Shown here piece by piece: positions 8,376 to 15,795 of a stretch of DNA of 15,795 bases. A program made the translations under genes and the position numbers. Where the stretch lies: the NCBI GenBank assembly GCA_031289995.1, contig JAITOI010000084.1, positions 1 to 15,795 on the forward strand, given 5' to 3'. Source of the stretch: Prevotellaceae bacterium. GTDB lineage: Bacteria > Bacteroidota > Bacteroidia > Bacteroidales > UBA932. Numbering within the stretch: position 1 is the stretch's first letter; every line of letters begins with the position of its first letter. The notes beneath the pieces were generated by a model, which was not told the origin of the DNA, did not search any database, and saw only the letters and a list, made by a program, of their open reading frames with translations.

Positions 8376-9653
8376 ATGAAAACCATGAACTTTTTTAGCA
8401 AATACATCGAGCTGAAAGGCGATAAAGGAATTTGGATAGCAGTGGGATTGCTTGCCATTTTTTCGCTGCTGGTGGTTTACTCATCCACCGCCAACATTAC
8501 GCTTCGCGCAAACGTAAGCCCGTTTGGCTACTTCATCAAACACTTCGCGTTCCTCGCGGTTGGCTTCATCATCATCTACGTTTTGTCGCGCGTGCGCTAC
8601 ACCATTTTTATGTCGGCGGCCAAGCTGGGCTACTACGCGAGTCTGGCGCTGCTGTTGGCCATGCTGGTGTTGGGACAAACCTACAACCAGGCGGCGCGAA
8701 CGCTCGCCGGATTTCAGCCCGCGGAGCTTGCCAAGGTGGCGCTCATCCTGTTTATGGCCGAAAGAATTACCGCGAAGCAGGAGATGATAAAAAGTTTTGG
8801 GCAGGGTTTTTGGCGAGTGCTGTGGCCGTTTTCGCTCACCTGCTTAATCATCTTCATGTCGAATTTTTCTACCGCTGCAATCCTTGCCATCACTTGCATG
8901 GTGATGGTTTTCGTGGGGCGCGCAAAGCTCGTGCATCTGCTGGCCACAGTGCTCACTGTGGCGGCGCTGTTTGCCGCGCTGATGGGCTTTACGCACGCGG
9001 TGGTAACCTTCACCGACGGTATGGGGCGGACAAATCAACCGCTCTCCGGCTTCTGGAAAACGAGCCAGACCGTCATCAACAAGACCCGCCTGCACACCAT
9101 GTACAGCCGCGTAACAGCCTACGCATCCAGCGACAGCGAGGCCAACCGCAACAGCCGCACGCAGGCCGATTATGCGCACGCAGCCCTTGTTGCGGGTGGC
9201 GGTTTTTGGGGCGTTGGCCCGGGCAACAGCCAGATGAAGTACAGGCTACCGGAGGCCTTCAGCGATTTCGTGTACGCCATTGTGGTTGAGGAGTACGGCT
9301 TGGTGTCGTCAATATTTTTGGTGGTGCTCTACCTCATCATCATGTTTCGCGTGGGCGTAATTGTGCGCAGGGCAAACCGATTTTTCCCCGCCATGCTGGC
9401 CATTGGTATTGGCACGCAAATCACGCTGCAGGCCTTGGTACACGTGTGGGTGGTGGTGGGGCTGCTGCCGGTAACAGGGCAAAATTTGCCCTTCATCAGC
9501 CAAGGCGGTTCGTCCATTATTTTCACCTGCATTATGCTTGGAATGCTGCTTAGCGTGAGCCGCTACGTTGACGAGCAGGAGGCGGAAGAGGCTGTTGCTG
9601 CCGAGCAGATAGCTGTCGCGAAGCCAATGCCGGAGCCGGTTGTAGCGACTTAA
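8376..9653 (+). CDS. ftsW: Septal peptidoglycan glycosyltransferase FtsW
   Basis: FtsW is the SEDS-family glycosyltransferase that polymerises lipid II at the septum together with FtsI. The 425-residue product has about ten membrane segments. The essential acidic residue of SEDS enzymes is visible as D297 in LPEAFSDFVYAIVVEE, and the C-terminal signature P372-FISQGGSS is present (the tyrosine of the common PFVSYGGSS is glutamine here). A short acidic-then-alanine-rich cytoplasmic tail (EEAVAAEQIAVAKPMPEP) ends the protein. The reading frame is open far upstream, to about 8067, but that part lies inside murD in another frame and has no FtsW similarity. ATG 8376 has the A-rich leader; ATG 8385 is a close alternative. 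Confidence 0.95.
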   Translation: MKTMNFFSKYIELKGDKGIWIAVGLLAIFSLLVVYSSTANITLRANVSPFGYFIKHFAFLAVGFIIIYVLSRVRYTIFMSAAKLGYYASLALLLAMLVLGQTYNQAARTLAGFQPAELAKVALILFMAERITAKQEMIKSFGQGFWRVLWPFSLTCLIIFMSNFSTAAILAITCMVMVFVGRAKLVHLLATVLTVAALFAALMGFTHAVVTFTDGMGRTNQPLSGFWKTSQTVINKTRLHTMYSRVTAYASSDSEANRNSRTQADYAHAALVAGGGFWGVGPGNSQMKYRLPEAFSDFVYAIVVEEYGLVSSIFLVVLYLIIMFRVGVIVRRANRFFPAMLAIGIGTQITLQALVHVWVVVGLLPVTGQNLPFISQGGSSIIFTCIMLGMLLSVSRYVDEQEAEEAVAAEQIAVAKPMPEPVVAT

Positions 9654-9677
9654 TATCAACCTCAAACTTTAGAAATC

Positions 9678-10796
9678 GTGAAACGAATTATCATCAGCGG
9701 AGGCGGAACAGGCGGACACATTTTTCCGGCCATATCCATTGGCAACGCGCTGCAACAGGCGGCGCCGGAGGTGGAGATTTTGTTTGTTGGCGCCGAGGGC
9801 AAAATGGAAATGGAAAAGGTGCCCGCAGCGGGCTACCGCATTGTCGGTTTGCCGGTGGTAGGTATTCAGCGCAAAGTTTTTTCGCTGAAAAATCTGCGCG
9901 TGCCCGTCCTGCTCGTGCGCAGCCTTCGCCATGCGGCGAAAATCATTCGCGACTTCAAACCCGACGCCGTTGTTGGCGTGGGAGGCTACGCCAGCGCACC
10001 CATCCTATGGAAGGCGCAGCGGCACCACATTCCCACGCTCATTCAGGAGCAGAACTCCTACGCCGGCCTCACCAACAAAATGCTCGCGCGGCGTGCCGAC
10101 AAGGTCTGCGTGGCCTACGAAGGCATGGAGCGATTTTTTCCGAAGGCGAAAATTATTTTTTCCGGAAACCCCGTACGCCAAGACCTGATTGGCTTGCAGG
10201 GCAACGCGCAGCTGAAGCAGGAGGCAAAAAAATTCTTCGGCCTTGCGCCCGACAAGCGAACCATACTCATCATTGGCGGCAGCCTTGGCGCGCGCACCAT
10301 CAACCGTAGCGTGGTGCAAAGCTTCGCCAGCATTGAGTCTGCGCAGGGCGTACAGCTGCTTTGGCAAACCGGAAAGCTGTACGAAAGTAGCGTGAAGGAG
10401 GCCGTTGTGCAGCACAGCACACCGCTCGAAAACCTAAGGTTCATGCCGTTTATAGCGCGTATGGACTACGCCTACGCCGCTGCCGATTTGGTCATCTCGC
10501 GGGCTGGCGCAAGCAGCATTGCCGAGCTCTGCGTGGCCTGCAAGCCTGCCATTTTGGTGCCTTCGCCCAACGTGGCCGAAGACCACCAAACCGCCAACGC
10601 GATGGCGCTTGTTCGCAAAAACGCAGCCCTTATGGTGCCCGATGCGGAAGCCACCGAAGCCTTGCTGCCGTTGGCTTTGAAGACGGTAGAGGAGGACGAT
10701 TGCCTGAGCCAGCTGTCGCAAAATATAGGCCAGCTGGCCATTGCCGACGCCGCAAGTAGAATAGTAAACGAAATTTTGCAGCTGATAAAAAAATGA
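9678..10796 (+). CDS. murG: UDP-GlcNAc:lipid I N-acetylglucosaminyltransferase MurG
   Basis: MurG adds GlcNAc to lipid I at the cytoplasmic face of the membrane, giving lipid II. It is a GT-B glycosyltransferase: the N-terminal glycine loop is G8-GGTGGH-14, a second loop GGSLGART starts the C-terminal half, and the UDP-GlcNAc site appears as SRAGASSIAEL with E283 and the downstream PSPNVAEDHQTANA block. Its 372 residues are normal. The start is GTG, chosen because the glycine loop lies only seven residues downstream, as in other MurG proteins, and no ATG fits. The stop codon overlaps the murC start by 4 bp (ATGA), which suggests translational coupling. Confidence 0.97.
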   Translation: MKRIIISGGGTGGHIFPAISIGNALQQAAPEVEILFVGAEGKMEMEKVPAAGYRIVGLPVVGIQRKVFSLKNLRVPVLLVRSLRHAAKIIRDFKPDAVVGVGGYASAPILWKAQRHHIPTLIQEQNSYAGLTNKMLARRADKVCVAYEGMERFFPKAKIIFSGNPVRQDLIGLQGNAQLKQEAKKFFGLAPDKRTILIIGGSLGARTINRSVVQSFASIESAQGVQLLWQTGKLYESSVKEAVVQHSTPLENLRFMPFIARMDYAYAAADLVISRAGASSIAELCVACKPAILVPSPNVAEDHQTANAMALVRKNAALMVPDAEATEALLPLALKTVEEDDCLSQLSQNIGQLAIADAASRIVNEILQLIKK

Positions 10797-12175
10797 ACAA
10801 CGTATATTTCATCGGAATAGGTGGTATCGGAATGAGCGCCTTGGCTCGCTACTTTTTGCACGAACAAAAAGTGGTGGCGGGCTACGACCGCACCAGCACT
10901 CCGCTCACGCAAGAGCTGGAGCGCGAGGGCGCAGCCATCCACTACGAGGACAGCGAGGCAAACATTCCACGTCTTGTGCTGGACAACCTTGCCCAGTCGC
11001 TCGTCATCTACACGCCTGCCGTGGGCGACGACAACAGCGAGCTGCGATGCCTGCACCGCCGCGGCGCAAAAATCGTAAAACGCTCGGAGGCGCTGGGCGT
11101 GGTGGCCAATGGTAAAACCTTGCTGGCTGTGTCCGGCACGCACGGCAAGACCACCACCTCGACCCAGCTGGCGCACATCATCACCAGCGCAGGCAAGGGC
11201 TGTAGCGCGTTTCTTGGCGGCATATCGAAAAACTACAACACCAACCTGCTGCTTGCGCAGAGCGAGCTGATGGTGGCCGAGGCCGACGAGTACGACCGCT
11301 CGTTCCTGCGCCTCTTCCCCAACGTGGCGGTGGTTACCTCGGCGGATGCCGACCATCTCGACATCTACGGCAGCCACGATGAGCTGAGGCGCTCGTTTGG
11401 CGAATTTGTTTGCCAAATCAGGAAGGGCGGCGCCTTGGTGCTAAAAAAATCGCTGGAGAAAAACGGCAAGCCGAGCTTTGCTCCGCACTACGGCGAGCGG
11501 CTCTACACCTACTCCTACGACGAACCGAGCGACTTCTACGCCTTCAACATTCGCGAGCTCGCAGGCGGATATTTCCGCTTCGACCTCTACCTCGACGGCA
11601 CCGTTGAGCGCGATTGCACCCTTGGCGTGCCCGGATGGGTGAACGTCGAAAACGCAGTGGCAGCAAGCGCTGCAGCCTACCTCGTGGGCGTAGCGCCAGC
11701 GCAAATTTCGGCTGCGCTCAAAACATTTGCAGGCGTTCGGCGTCGCTTCGATGTGCAGGTACGCCGTCCCGATTTTGCGTACATCGACGACTACGCGCAT
11801 CATCCGGCGGAGCTCAGCGCCGCCATCACATCGATACGCAACATGTACCCGGAGCGCAGGATTACAGGCGTTTTTCAGCCTCACCTCTACACGCGCACCC
11901 GCGATTTTGCCGACGACTTTGCCCTCAGCCTCGCGCTGCTCGACGAGCTGATTCTGCTGCCCATTTACCCCGCACGCGAGGAGCCGATTGCGGGCGTAAG
12001 CTCGGCGCTCATCTTCGACAAGCTGAAGCTGAAGAGCAAGGTGATGTGCGAAAAGTCGGAGCTGGTAGACCTGATTAGGTCCAAGGCCAGCTCGCTGCAG
12101 GTGTTGGTAACGCTGGGCGCAGGCGATATTGATACGCTGGTGGAGCCGATAAAAAATTTGACAATGAATAGCTGA
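10793..12175 (+). CDS. murC: UDP-N-acetylmuramate:L-alanine ligase MurC
   Basis: MurC performs the first amino acid addition of peptidoglycan precursor synthesis, joining L-alanine to UDP-MurNAc with ATP. The Rossmann-like N-terminus is G8-IGGIGM-14, and the P-loop is G115-THGKTTT-122. Blocks typical of MurC follow: EADEYDRSFL, TSADADHLDIY, RRFDVQ and DDYAHHPAEL, then FQPHLYTRT in the C-terminal domain. At 460 residues it is of normal length. It overlaps murG by 4 bp and is followed by ftsQ after 8 bp. No murB or ddl lies between murC and ftsQ, unlike in E. coli. Confidence 0.97.
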   Translation: MNNVYFIGIGGIGMSALARYFLHEQKVVAGYDRTSTPLTQELEREGAAIHYEDSEANIPRLVLDNLAQSLVIYTPAVGDDNSELRCLHRRGAKIVKRSEALGVVANGKTLLAVSGTHGKTTTSTQLAHIITSAGKGCSAFLGGISKNYNTNLLLAQSELMVAEADEYDRSFLRLFPNVAVVTSADADHLDIYGSHDELRRSFGEFVCQIRKGGALVLKKSLEKNGKPSFAPHYGERLYTYSYDEPSDFYAFNIRELAGGYFRFDLYLDGTVERDCTLGVPGWVNVENAVAASAAAYLVGVAPAQISAALKTFAGVRRRFDVQVRRPDFAYIDDYAHHPAELSAAITSIRNMYPERRITGVFQPHLYTRTRDFADDFALSLALLDELILLPIYPAREEPIAGVSSALIFDKLKLKSKVMCEKSELVDLIRSKASSLQVLVTLGAGDIDTLVEPIKNLTMNS

Positions 12176-12183
12176 CGGAACTT

Positions 12184-12987
12184 GTGAAACGTTATTGGAA
12201 AATATTTGTCCTTGCTGCAGCTCTTGTGGCTGTAGGTGTGTACGCGGGAGTGGTGATGCCGCGCGCAGCCGACCAGCGCGCCAACGTGGTGTGTAGTCGC
12301 CTGCACGTGGTGGTGGTGGATAGCGCCGTCAACCGTTTTGTGCGCAAGGAGGATGTGCCGATTATTTTTCGCGCTGCGGGCTTGAGCTACTTCGGCAAAA
12401 AGCTGAGCGAAATATCGACCGCCAATCTCGAGGCTGCCCTCAACGCGCGAAGCCTCATCCGCCACGCCGACGTCTTTATCACCGTTGACGGCACGCTGCA
12501 CGTGCGCATCGCGCAGCGCCACCCCATCATTCGCATCTACGCCGACAACGGCGACAGCTTTTACCTCGACAACGATGGCTTTGTGATGCAGCAGTACAGC
12601 GGCTACACGGCCGATGTGCCAATCGTGAACGGCAGCATCAAATCGCCCTTCCCGCAAGGCTTCAAGGGCGATATGCTGGCGTACTTGGCCAAGCAAAAAA
12701 AGCCTGCGCCGCTGGTGGAGCAGCTGCTTGCGTTTGCCAAATTTCTTGCACGCGACGAGTTCTGGCAGGCGCAGGTGGAGCAGCTCTACATCACGCCGCG
12801 CGGCAAGGTGGAAATCATACCGCGCATCGGTGCGCACATCATCCGAATGGGCAGCCTCGACAACTTCGAGTACAAGCTGCATAAGCTGCGCGTGATGTAC
12901 GACAAAGGCTTGCCGGTAAAGGGCTGGAACGTGTACGAGGTGCTCGATGTGAGCTACGGAAATCAGGTGGTGTGCGAGCGGAAGTAG
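12184..12987 (+). CDS. ftsQ: Cell division protein FtsQ
   Basis: FtsQ is a bitopic membrane protein that recruits and regulates FtsB/FtsL and the septal synthase. The 267-residue product has a short basic N-terminus, one membrane segment at about 5-25 (KIFVLAAALVAVGVYAGVVM), then a periplasmic POTRA-like region (about 38-110, with the pattern VRKEDVPIIF and LEAALNARSLIRHADVFITVDG) and a beta-rich domain behind it. The start is GTG at 12184, taken because it places the membrane segment right behind the N-terminus. Identification rests on topology, the POTRA-type pattern and position before ftsA; FtsQ sequences diverge widely. Its TAG stop directly abuts and shares two bases with an 8-bp tandem repeat. 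Confidence 0.92.
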   Translation: MKRYWKIFVLAAALVAVGVYAGVVMPRAADQRANVVCSRLHVVVVDSAVNRFVRKEDVPIIFRAAGLSYFGKKLSEISTANLEAALNARSLIRHADVFITVDGTLHVRIAQRHPIIRIYADNGDSFYLDNDGFVMQQYSGYTADVPIVNGSIKSPFPQGFKGDMLAYLAKQKKPAPLVEQLLAFAKFLARDEFWQAQVEQLYITPRGKVEIIPRIGAHIIRMGSLDNFEYKLHKLRVMYDKGLPVKGWNVYEVLDVSYGNQVVCERK

Positions 12988-13017
12988 ATTTGAAGATTTG
13001 AAGATTTGAAGATTTGA
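12986..13017 (+). repeat. 8-bp tandem repeat AGATTTGA, four perfect units, at the end of ftsQ
   Basis: Four identical units run 12986-12993, 12994-13001, 13002-13009 and 13010-13017; the first two bases belong to the ftsQ TAG stop codon. It is the same unit as at the end of rsmH, again in the same place relative to a stop codon. The ftsA start lies 45 bp beyond the repeat. Successive TGA triplets fall in all three forward frames. The function is unknown. Confidence 0.9.
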
Positions 13018-13061
13018 ACATAAAAACATTGAACATAGCAACCTTTCAAAATGACAAAGAG

Positions 13062-14303
13062 ATGGAAAATTATGTAATGGCAGTCGACATTGGTTCGACA
13101 AAGATTGCGGCTTTTTTAGGCCGCGTTGCCGACAGGCAAATTGTGGTCGAAGAGCACCACGCAGTGCCCTCTCAGGGCGTGCTTCGTGGCGAGGTGGCCA
13201 ACGTTGAGGACACGGTGATGTCCATCAAGCAGTGCCTTGGCGGGCTGCGCGGAAAGCTGGACGCGCGCGGCCTTAATGTCAACGTAACCGAAGTGGTGGT
13301 GGGCATTGCAGGCCGACACATCGAGTGCCGAAAGGAAACGTTGAGCAAGTTTCGCCAGCGGCACAAGTCGCCCGTGAGCGCAAGAGAGCTGGCCGAAATG
13401 AAGGGCGATGTAAAAAAAATCCCCCTCAAGGCAGGCGCGAAAATTTTGGATGTTTTTGAGCGCGGCATCACCATCGACGGCGAGCAGCAGAGCCAGCCTG
13501 TGGGCTGCGTGGGCGCCATGCTGGCGGTGAGCTACCTTGTTGTAACCGGCGAGATAGGCGCCATTAAGCGCATTGAGGATTGCGTTGGCCGTTGCGAGCT
13601 CAACATCAACAAGCTTATGCTCGAGCCGGTGGCCTCGGCAAACGCCGTGCTCACCCGCGACGAAACGAAGCAGGGCGTGGCCTTGCTCGACATTGGCGGC
13701 GGCACCAGCGACCTCATTATTTACCACGACGACAGGGTGTGCGACCTCGCCGTCATCACCTGCGGTGGCGTGCTCATCACCAAAGACATCATGCACACCT
13801 GCGGCCTCACCTACGCGCAGGCCGAGCAGCTGAAGTGCGACCACGGCGCCTGCCTCGCGTCGGAGGCTTCGGAGCGAAGAAGATATGCCTTCGCTTCCGG
13901 CGCGGAATCTACGCTGAGCGAAAAAACGCTGGCCACGATTATCCAAAAGCGCGTGGAGCAAATTGTCGATGCCGTTGGCTACATCATCGAGCAAAACGGT
14001 CGCGACAAGGTGAGGAGCATAGTGCTCACCGGCGGCGGTTCACGCCTCAAACACTTGCCGCAGCTGGTGTCGCTGCACACCGGCCTCGACGTGCGCGTGG
14101 GCTACCCCACCGTGCAGGTAGCCACCGAGAGCTGCGATTTGGCGCCCGAATATGCCACCGCCGTTGGCCTGATGATGAACGCGTCGAACGTGCCGATGAA
14201 GCAGAACGGCCGAGTCCCGTGGTATAGCAGCATTAAGAGCAGCTTGGAAGGCGTGATGGGCGCGTTCGACAGCGCCTTCAAGGAAGACAATTCAAGGATG
14301 TAA
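13062..14303 (+). CDS. ftsA: Cell division protein FtsA
   Basis: FtsA is an actin-fold ATPase that tethers FtsZ filaments to the membrane and signals to the divisome. The phosphate-1 loop is AVDIGSTKIAAF at residues 7-18; phosphate-2 is D210-IGGGTSD-217; the adenosine motif is LTGGGSRLKHLP. The SHS2/1C domain lies between the first two. The final 25 residues (YSSIKSSLEGVMGAFDSAFK) look able to form the amphipathic membrane-targeting helix. The frame is open to a TTG at 13014 within the tandem repeat, but ATG 13062 gives the proper N-terminus and an A-rich leader, for 413 residues. ftsZ begins 21 bp after the stop. Confidence 0.96.
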   Translation: MENYVMAVDIGSTKIAAFLGRVADRQIVVEEHHAVPSQGVLRGEVANVEDTVMSIKQCLGGLRGKLDARGLNVNVTEVVVGIAGRHIECRKETLSKFRQRHKSPVSARELAEMKGDVKKIPLKAGAKILDVFERGITIDGEQQSQPVGCVGAMLAVSYLVVTGEIGAIKRIEDCVGRCELNINKLMLEPVASANAVLTRDETKQGVALLDIGGGTSDLIIYHDDRVCDLAVITCGGVLITKDIMHTCGLTYAQAEQLKCDHGACLASEASERRRYAFASGAESTLSEKTLATIIQKRVEQIVDAVGYIIEQNGRDKVRSIVLTGGGSRLKHLPQLVSLHTGLDVRVGYPTVQVATESCDLAPEYATAVGLMMNASNVPMKQNGRVPWYSSIKSSLEGVMGAFDSAFKEDNSRM

Positions 14304-14324
14304 AACGTTTTAAATTTTTGAGCA

Positions 14325-15683
14325 ATGGAAAATTACGATGGCAACATGGAATGGGTCGGCAAAGACGATTCGCAGTCCATCATCAAGGTGATGGGCGTGG
14401 GCGGCGGCGGCGGCAACGCGGTGAACTACATGTACAAGCTGGGCATTTACGGCGCAGGCTTCATGGTGTGCAACACCGACGGGCAAGCGCTCGATGGCAG
14501 CAGCGTGCCCACCAAAATCTTGCTCGGCACCAGCGGGCTGGGCGCAGGCTCCGACCCCGCGCAGGGGAAAAAGGCGGCCGAAGAAAGCATTGACCAAATC
14601 GAGAGCTGGCTCAAATCCTCCGGCACCAAAATGGTGTTCATCACCGTGGGGATGGGCGGCGGCACCGGCACTGGCGCAACGCCCGTCATTGCGGAGGTGG
14701 CCAAGCGAATGGGCATCCTCACCATTGCGGTGGCCACCATGCCCTTCACCACCATTGAGGCGGAGGAGCGGTTCGAAACGGCCTGCAAGGGCATCGAGAC
14801 CTTGCACCCGCACGTCGATGCGTTGATGCTCGTCAACAACGAGCAAATCCTTACGCTGTACGGCGATTTGGAGTGGGACACCGCGTTTGCCAAGGCCAAC
14901 GAGGTGCTGTGCACCGCCGTCAAAAGCATGATTGAAATCATCACCGTGCCCAGCGAAATGAACATGGACTTTGCCGACGTGGGCAAGGCCATGCGCGGCC
15001 AGGGCGTGGCCTTCATCGGCATGGGCAAGGGCAGCGGAACCGACCGCGCCATTCAGGTGGTGGAAGAAGCCATCGCCTCGCCGCTGCTCAACAACAACAG
15101 CATTTACGGCGCCAAAAACGTGCTCATCAACATCATGAACAGCCCCACCAAGAAGCTCAGGGCAAGCGAAATTCGCACCATCAACACCCGCATTTTTGAG
15201 AAAGTTGGTAAGCCGAAATTCTCCAAAACCGGCATTGGCACCAACTCTCAGCTCGTCGACGATGAGGTTACCGTGAGCCTCGTCGCCACCGGCTTCGACA
15301 TCACCGACATCAACCAGATGGTGAACGGCGGCAGGCCTGCGCCGCCCCCAGACAACGACCCGCCACCATCACCACCATCGCAGGACGACGACGTCGAGAC
15401 TGTCCTTGTGGTGGTCGATAGCGACGCTAACAGCAGCCCGCCCTACGAGGTTAGGCACGACGCGTCCACCACCAAGACCGGCGCAGCAGCATCGCGCCCG
15501 AAGAAGGCCGTTGTGCCGCGCTGGCTCAACCGCGAGTTCTCGTTTGACGTGCTCGAAAAACCCATCGTGTCGCAAAACAAGCTCGCGCACAAGGAGGAGG
15601 AAAAATCATCCAACGTGCTCAACCGTACAACCCAAGGCTGGCAGCCATCGGGCGTGGCCTACATCAAAAACAATCCAGACTGA
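14325..15683 (+). CDS. ftsZ: Cell division GTPase FtsZ
   Basis: FtsZ is the tubulin homologue that polymerises into the Z ring. The N-terminal nucleotide loop is VMGVGGGGGNAVNYM, the tubulin signature is G111-GGTGTG-117, and the T7 synergy loop that completes GTP hydrolysis in the next subunit is N213-MDFAD-218. The GTPase core ends near residue 335. A variable linker of about 100 residues follows, starting with a proline-rich, acidic stretch (RPAPPPDNDPPPSPPSQDDD). The extreme C-terminus is SGVAYIKNNPD, in the place of the usual peptide of the type PAYLRR that binds FtsA; it differs clearly from that consensus. Its 452 residues are within the normal range. The start at 14325 is the first ATG after ftsA; ATG 14346 is also in frame. 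It is the last gene before the terminator. Confidence 0.97.
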   Translation: MENYDGNMEWVGKDDSQSIIKVMGVGGGGGNAVNYMYKLGIYGAGFMVCNTDGQALDGSSVPTKILLGTSGLGAGSDPAQGKKAAEESIDQIESWLKSSGTKMVFITVGMGGGTGTGATPVIAEVAKRMGILTIAVATMPFTTIEAEERFETACKGIETLHPHVDALMLVNNEQILTLYGDLEWDTAFAKANEVLCTAVKSMIEIITVPSEMNMDFADVGKAMRGQGVAFIGMGKGSGTDRAIQVVEEAIASPLLNNNSIYGAKNVLINIMNSPTKKLRASEIRTINTRIFEKVGKPKFSKTGIGTNSQLVDDEVTVSLVATGFDITDINQMVNGGRPAPPPDNDPPPSPPSQDDDVETVLVVVDSDANSSPPYEVRHDASTTKTGAAASRPKKAVVPRWLNREFSFDVLEKPIVSQNKLAHKEEEKSSNVLNRTTQGWQPSGVAYIKNNPD

Positions 15684-15704
15684 GCGCAGGTGGCGCGAAG
15701 CTGA

Positions 15705-15756
15705 AAGCAGCGCGAAGAAAGATTTTTTCTTCGCGCTGCTTCGCGTGATTTTTTTT
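15705..15756 (+). terminator. Factor-independent terminator of the dcw operon
   Basis: A perfect 16-bp inverted repeat pairs 15705-15720 (AAGCAGCGCGAAGAAA) with 15726-15741 across a 5-base loop, 21 bp after the ftsZ stop codon. Eight T follow at 15749-15756. A further CGCGAAG copy at 15694-15700 can pair with CTTCGCG at 15739-15745, lengthening the hairpin with a bulge. The T run lies only on the right side, so it should end transcription coming from ftsZ and not from the opposite direction. Confidence 0.85.
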
Positions 15757-15784
15757 GTAGAGACGCGGTGCACCACGTCTCTAC
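15757..15784. repeat. Near-perfect 28-bp palindrome after the terminator
   Basis: GTAGAGACG at 15757-15765 pairs with CGTCTCTAC at 15776-15784. The centre GGTGCACC (15767-15774) is itself a perfect palindrome, so the 28 bases form a single stem with just one mismatched position (C15766 against A15775). It starts immediately after the T run. From memory, GTAGAGACG...CGTCTCTAC palindromes recur as dispersed intergenic repeats in several bacterial groups; I cannot verify this here. It could be a REP-like element or a second hairpin in the 3' region. Confidence 0.7.
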
Positions 15785-15795
15785 TGTGCAGCGAC

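Noticed and set aside
13014..13061. TTG start adding 16 residues to FtsA
   Set aside because: It would begin inside the tandem repeat, and FtsA proteins normally start close to the DIGS loop, which ATG 13062 provides.
11965..13101. 378-codon minus-strand open frame opposite murC end and ftsQ
   Set aside because: It is the complement of real genes plus the tandem repeat (which translates as repeated SSNLQIFK-like residues). There are no recognisable motifs.
14304..14324. TAAATTTTTG before ftsZ as a separate promoter element
   Set aside because: The spacing differs from TAnnTTTG by extra bases, there is no upstream TTTG partner at the right distance, and it is only a few bases from the start codon.
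1..15795. CRISPR arrays, tRNA or rRNA genes, insertion sequences, phage or defence genes
   Set aside because: I looked for them and saw none; the window is filled by the thirteen core genes and short gaps.

Overview
The window is a complete division and cell wall (dcw) cluster. Thirteen genes lie head to tail on the + strand and fill about 15.6 kb: mraZ, rsmH, ftsL-like, ftsI (with a C-terminal PASTA domain), murE, mraY, murD, ftsW, murG, murC, ftsQ, ftsA and ftsZ. Every gene looks intact, and I see no gene on the minus strand. The source is most likely a member of the Bacteroidota with fairly high coding GC. The reasons are the gene order without murF, murB, ddl or lpxC inside the cluster, the small FtsL-like protein, a single PASTA domain on FtsI, starts with A-rich leaders instead of Shine-Dalgarno sequences, and a TAnnTTTG-type promoter element in front of mraZ. 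I cannot name the genus.

Layout. Positions 1-89 hold the control region: four direct repeats of an AATAGTG box at an exact 10-bp period, running straight into a TATCTTTG promoter element. This is the arrangement expected for an operator of MraZ, whose gene follows. Next come rsmH (16S rRNA methylation), the septal proteins FtsL and FtsI, and then the lipid II pathway in order: MurE (DNPR motif, so meso-diaminopimelate), MraY, MurD, FtsW (septal glycosyltransferase), MurG and MurC. The cluster ends with the divisome genes ftsQ, ftsA and ftsZ. Most gaps are 8-70 bp, and murG/murC overlap by 4 bp. A strong factor-independent terminator (16-bp perfect stem, then eight T) follows ftsZ, and a separate palindrome follows the terminator. 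Both ends of the likely transcription unit therefore seem to be inside the window.

How the genes work together. MurC, MurD and MurE build the UDP-MurNAc peptide, MraY and MurG convert it to lipid I and lipid II, and FtsW with FtsI polymerise and cross-link it at the septum under control of FtsQ/FtsL and the FtsZ/FtsA ring. MraZ probably controls the whole set from the first promoter.

I found no new enzyme system here; the gene content is ordinary core housekeeping. What deserves a second look is mostly non-coding: the MraZ-type operator, an 8-bp tandem repeat that closes all three frames and starts in or beside the stop codons of rsmH and ftsQ, the terminator and the palindrome after ftsZ. 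In the proteins, the FtsZ C-terminal tail departs from the usual consensus.
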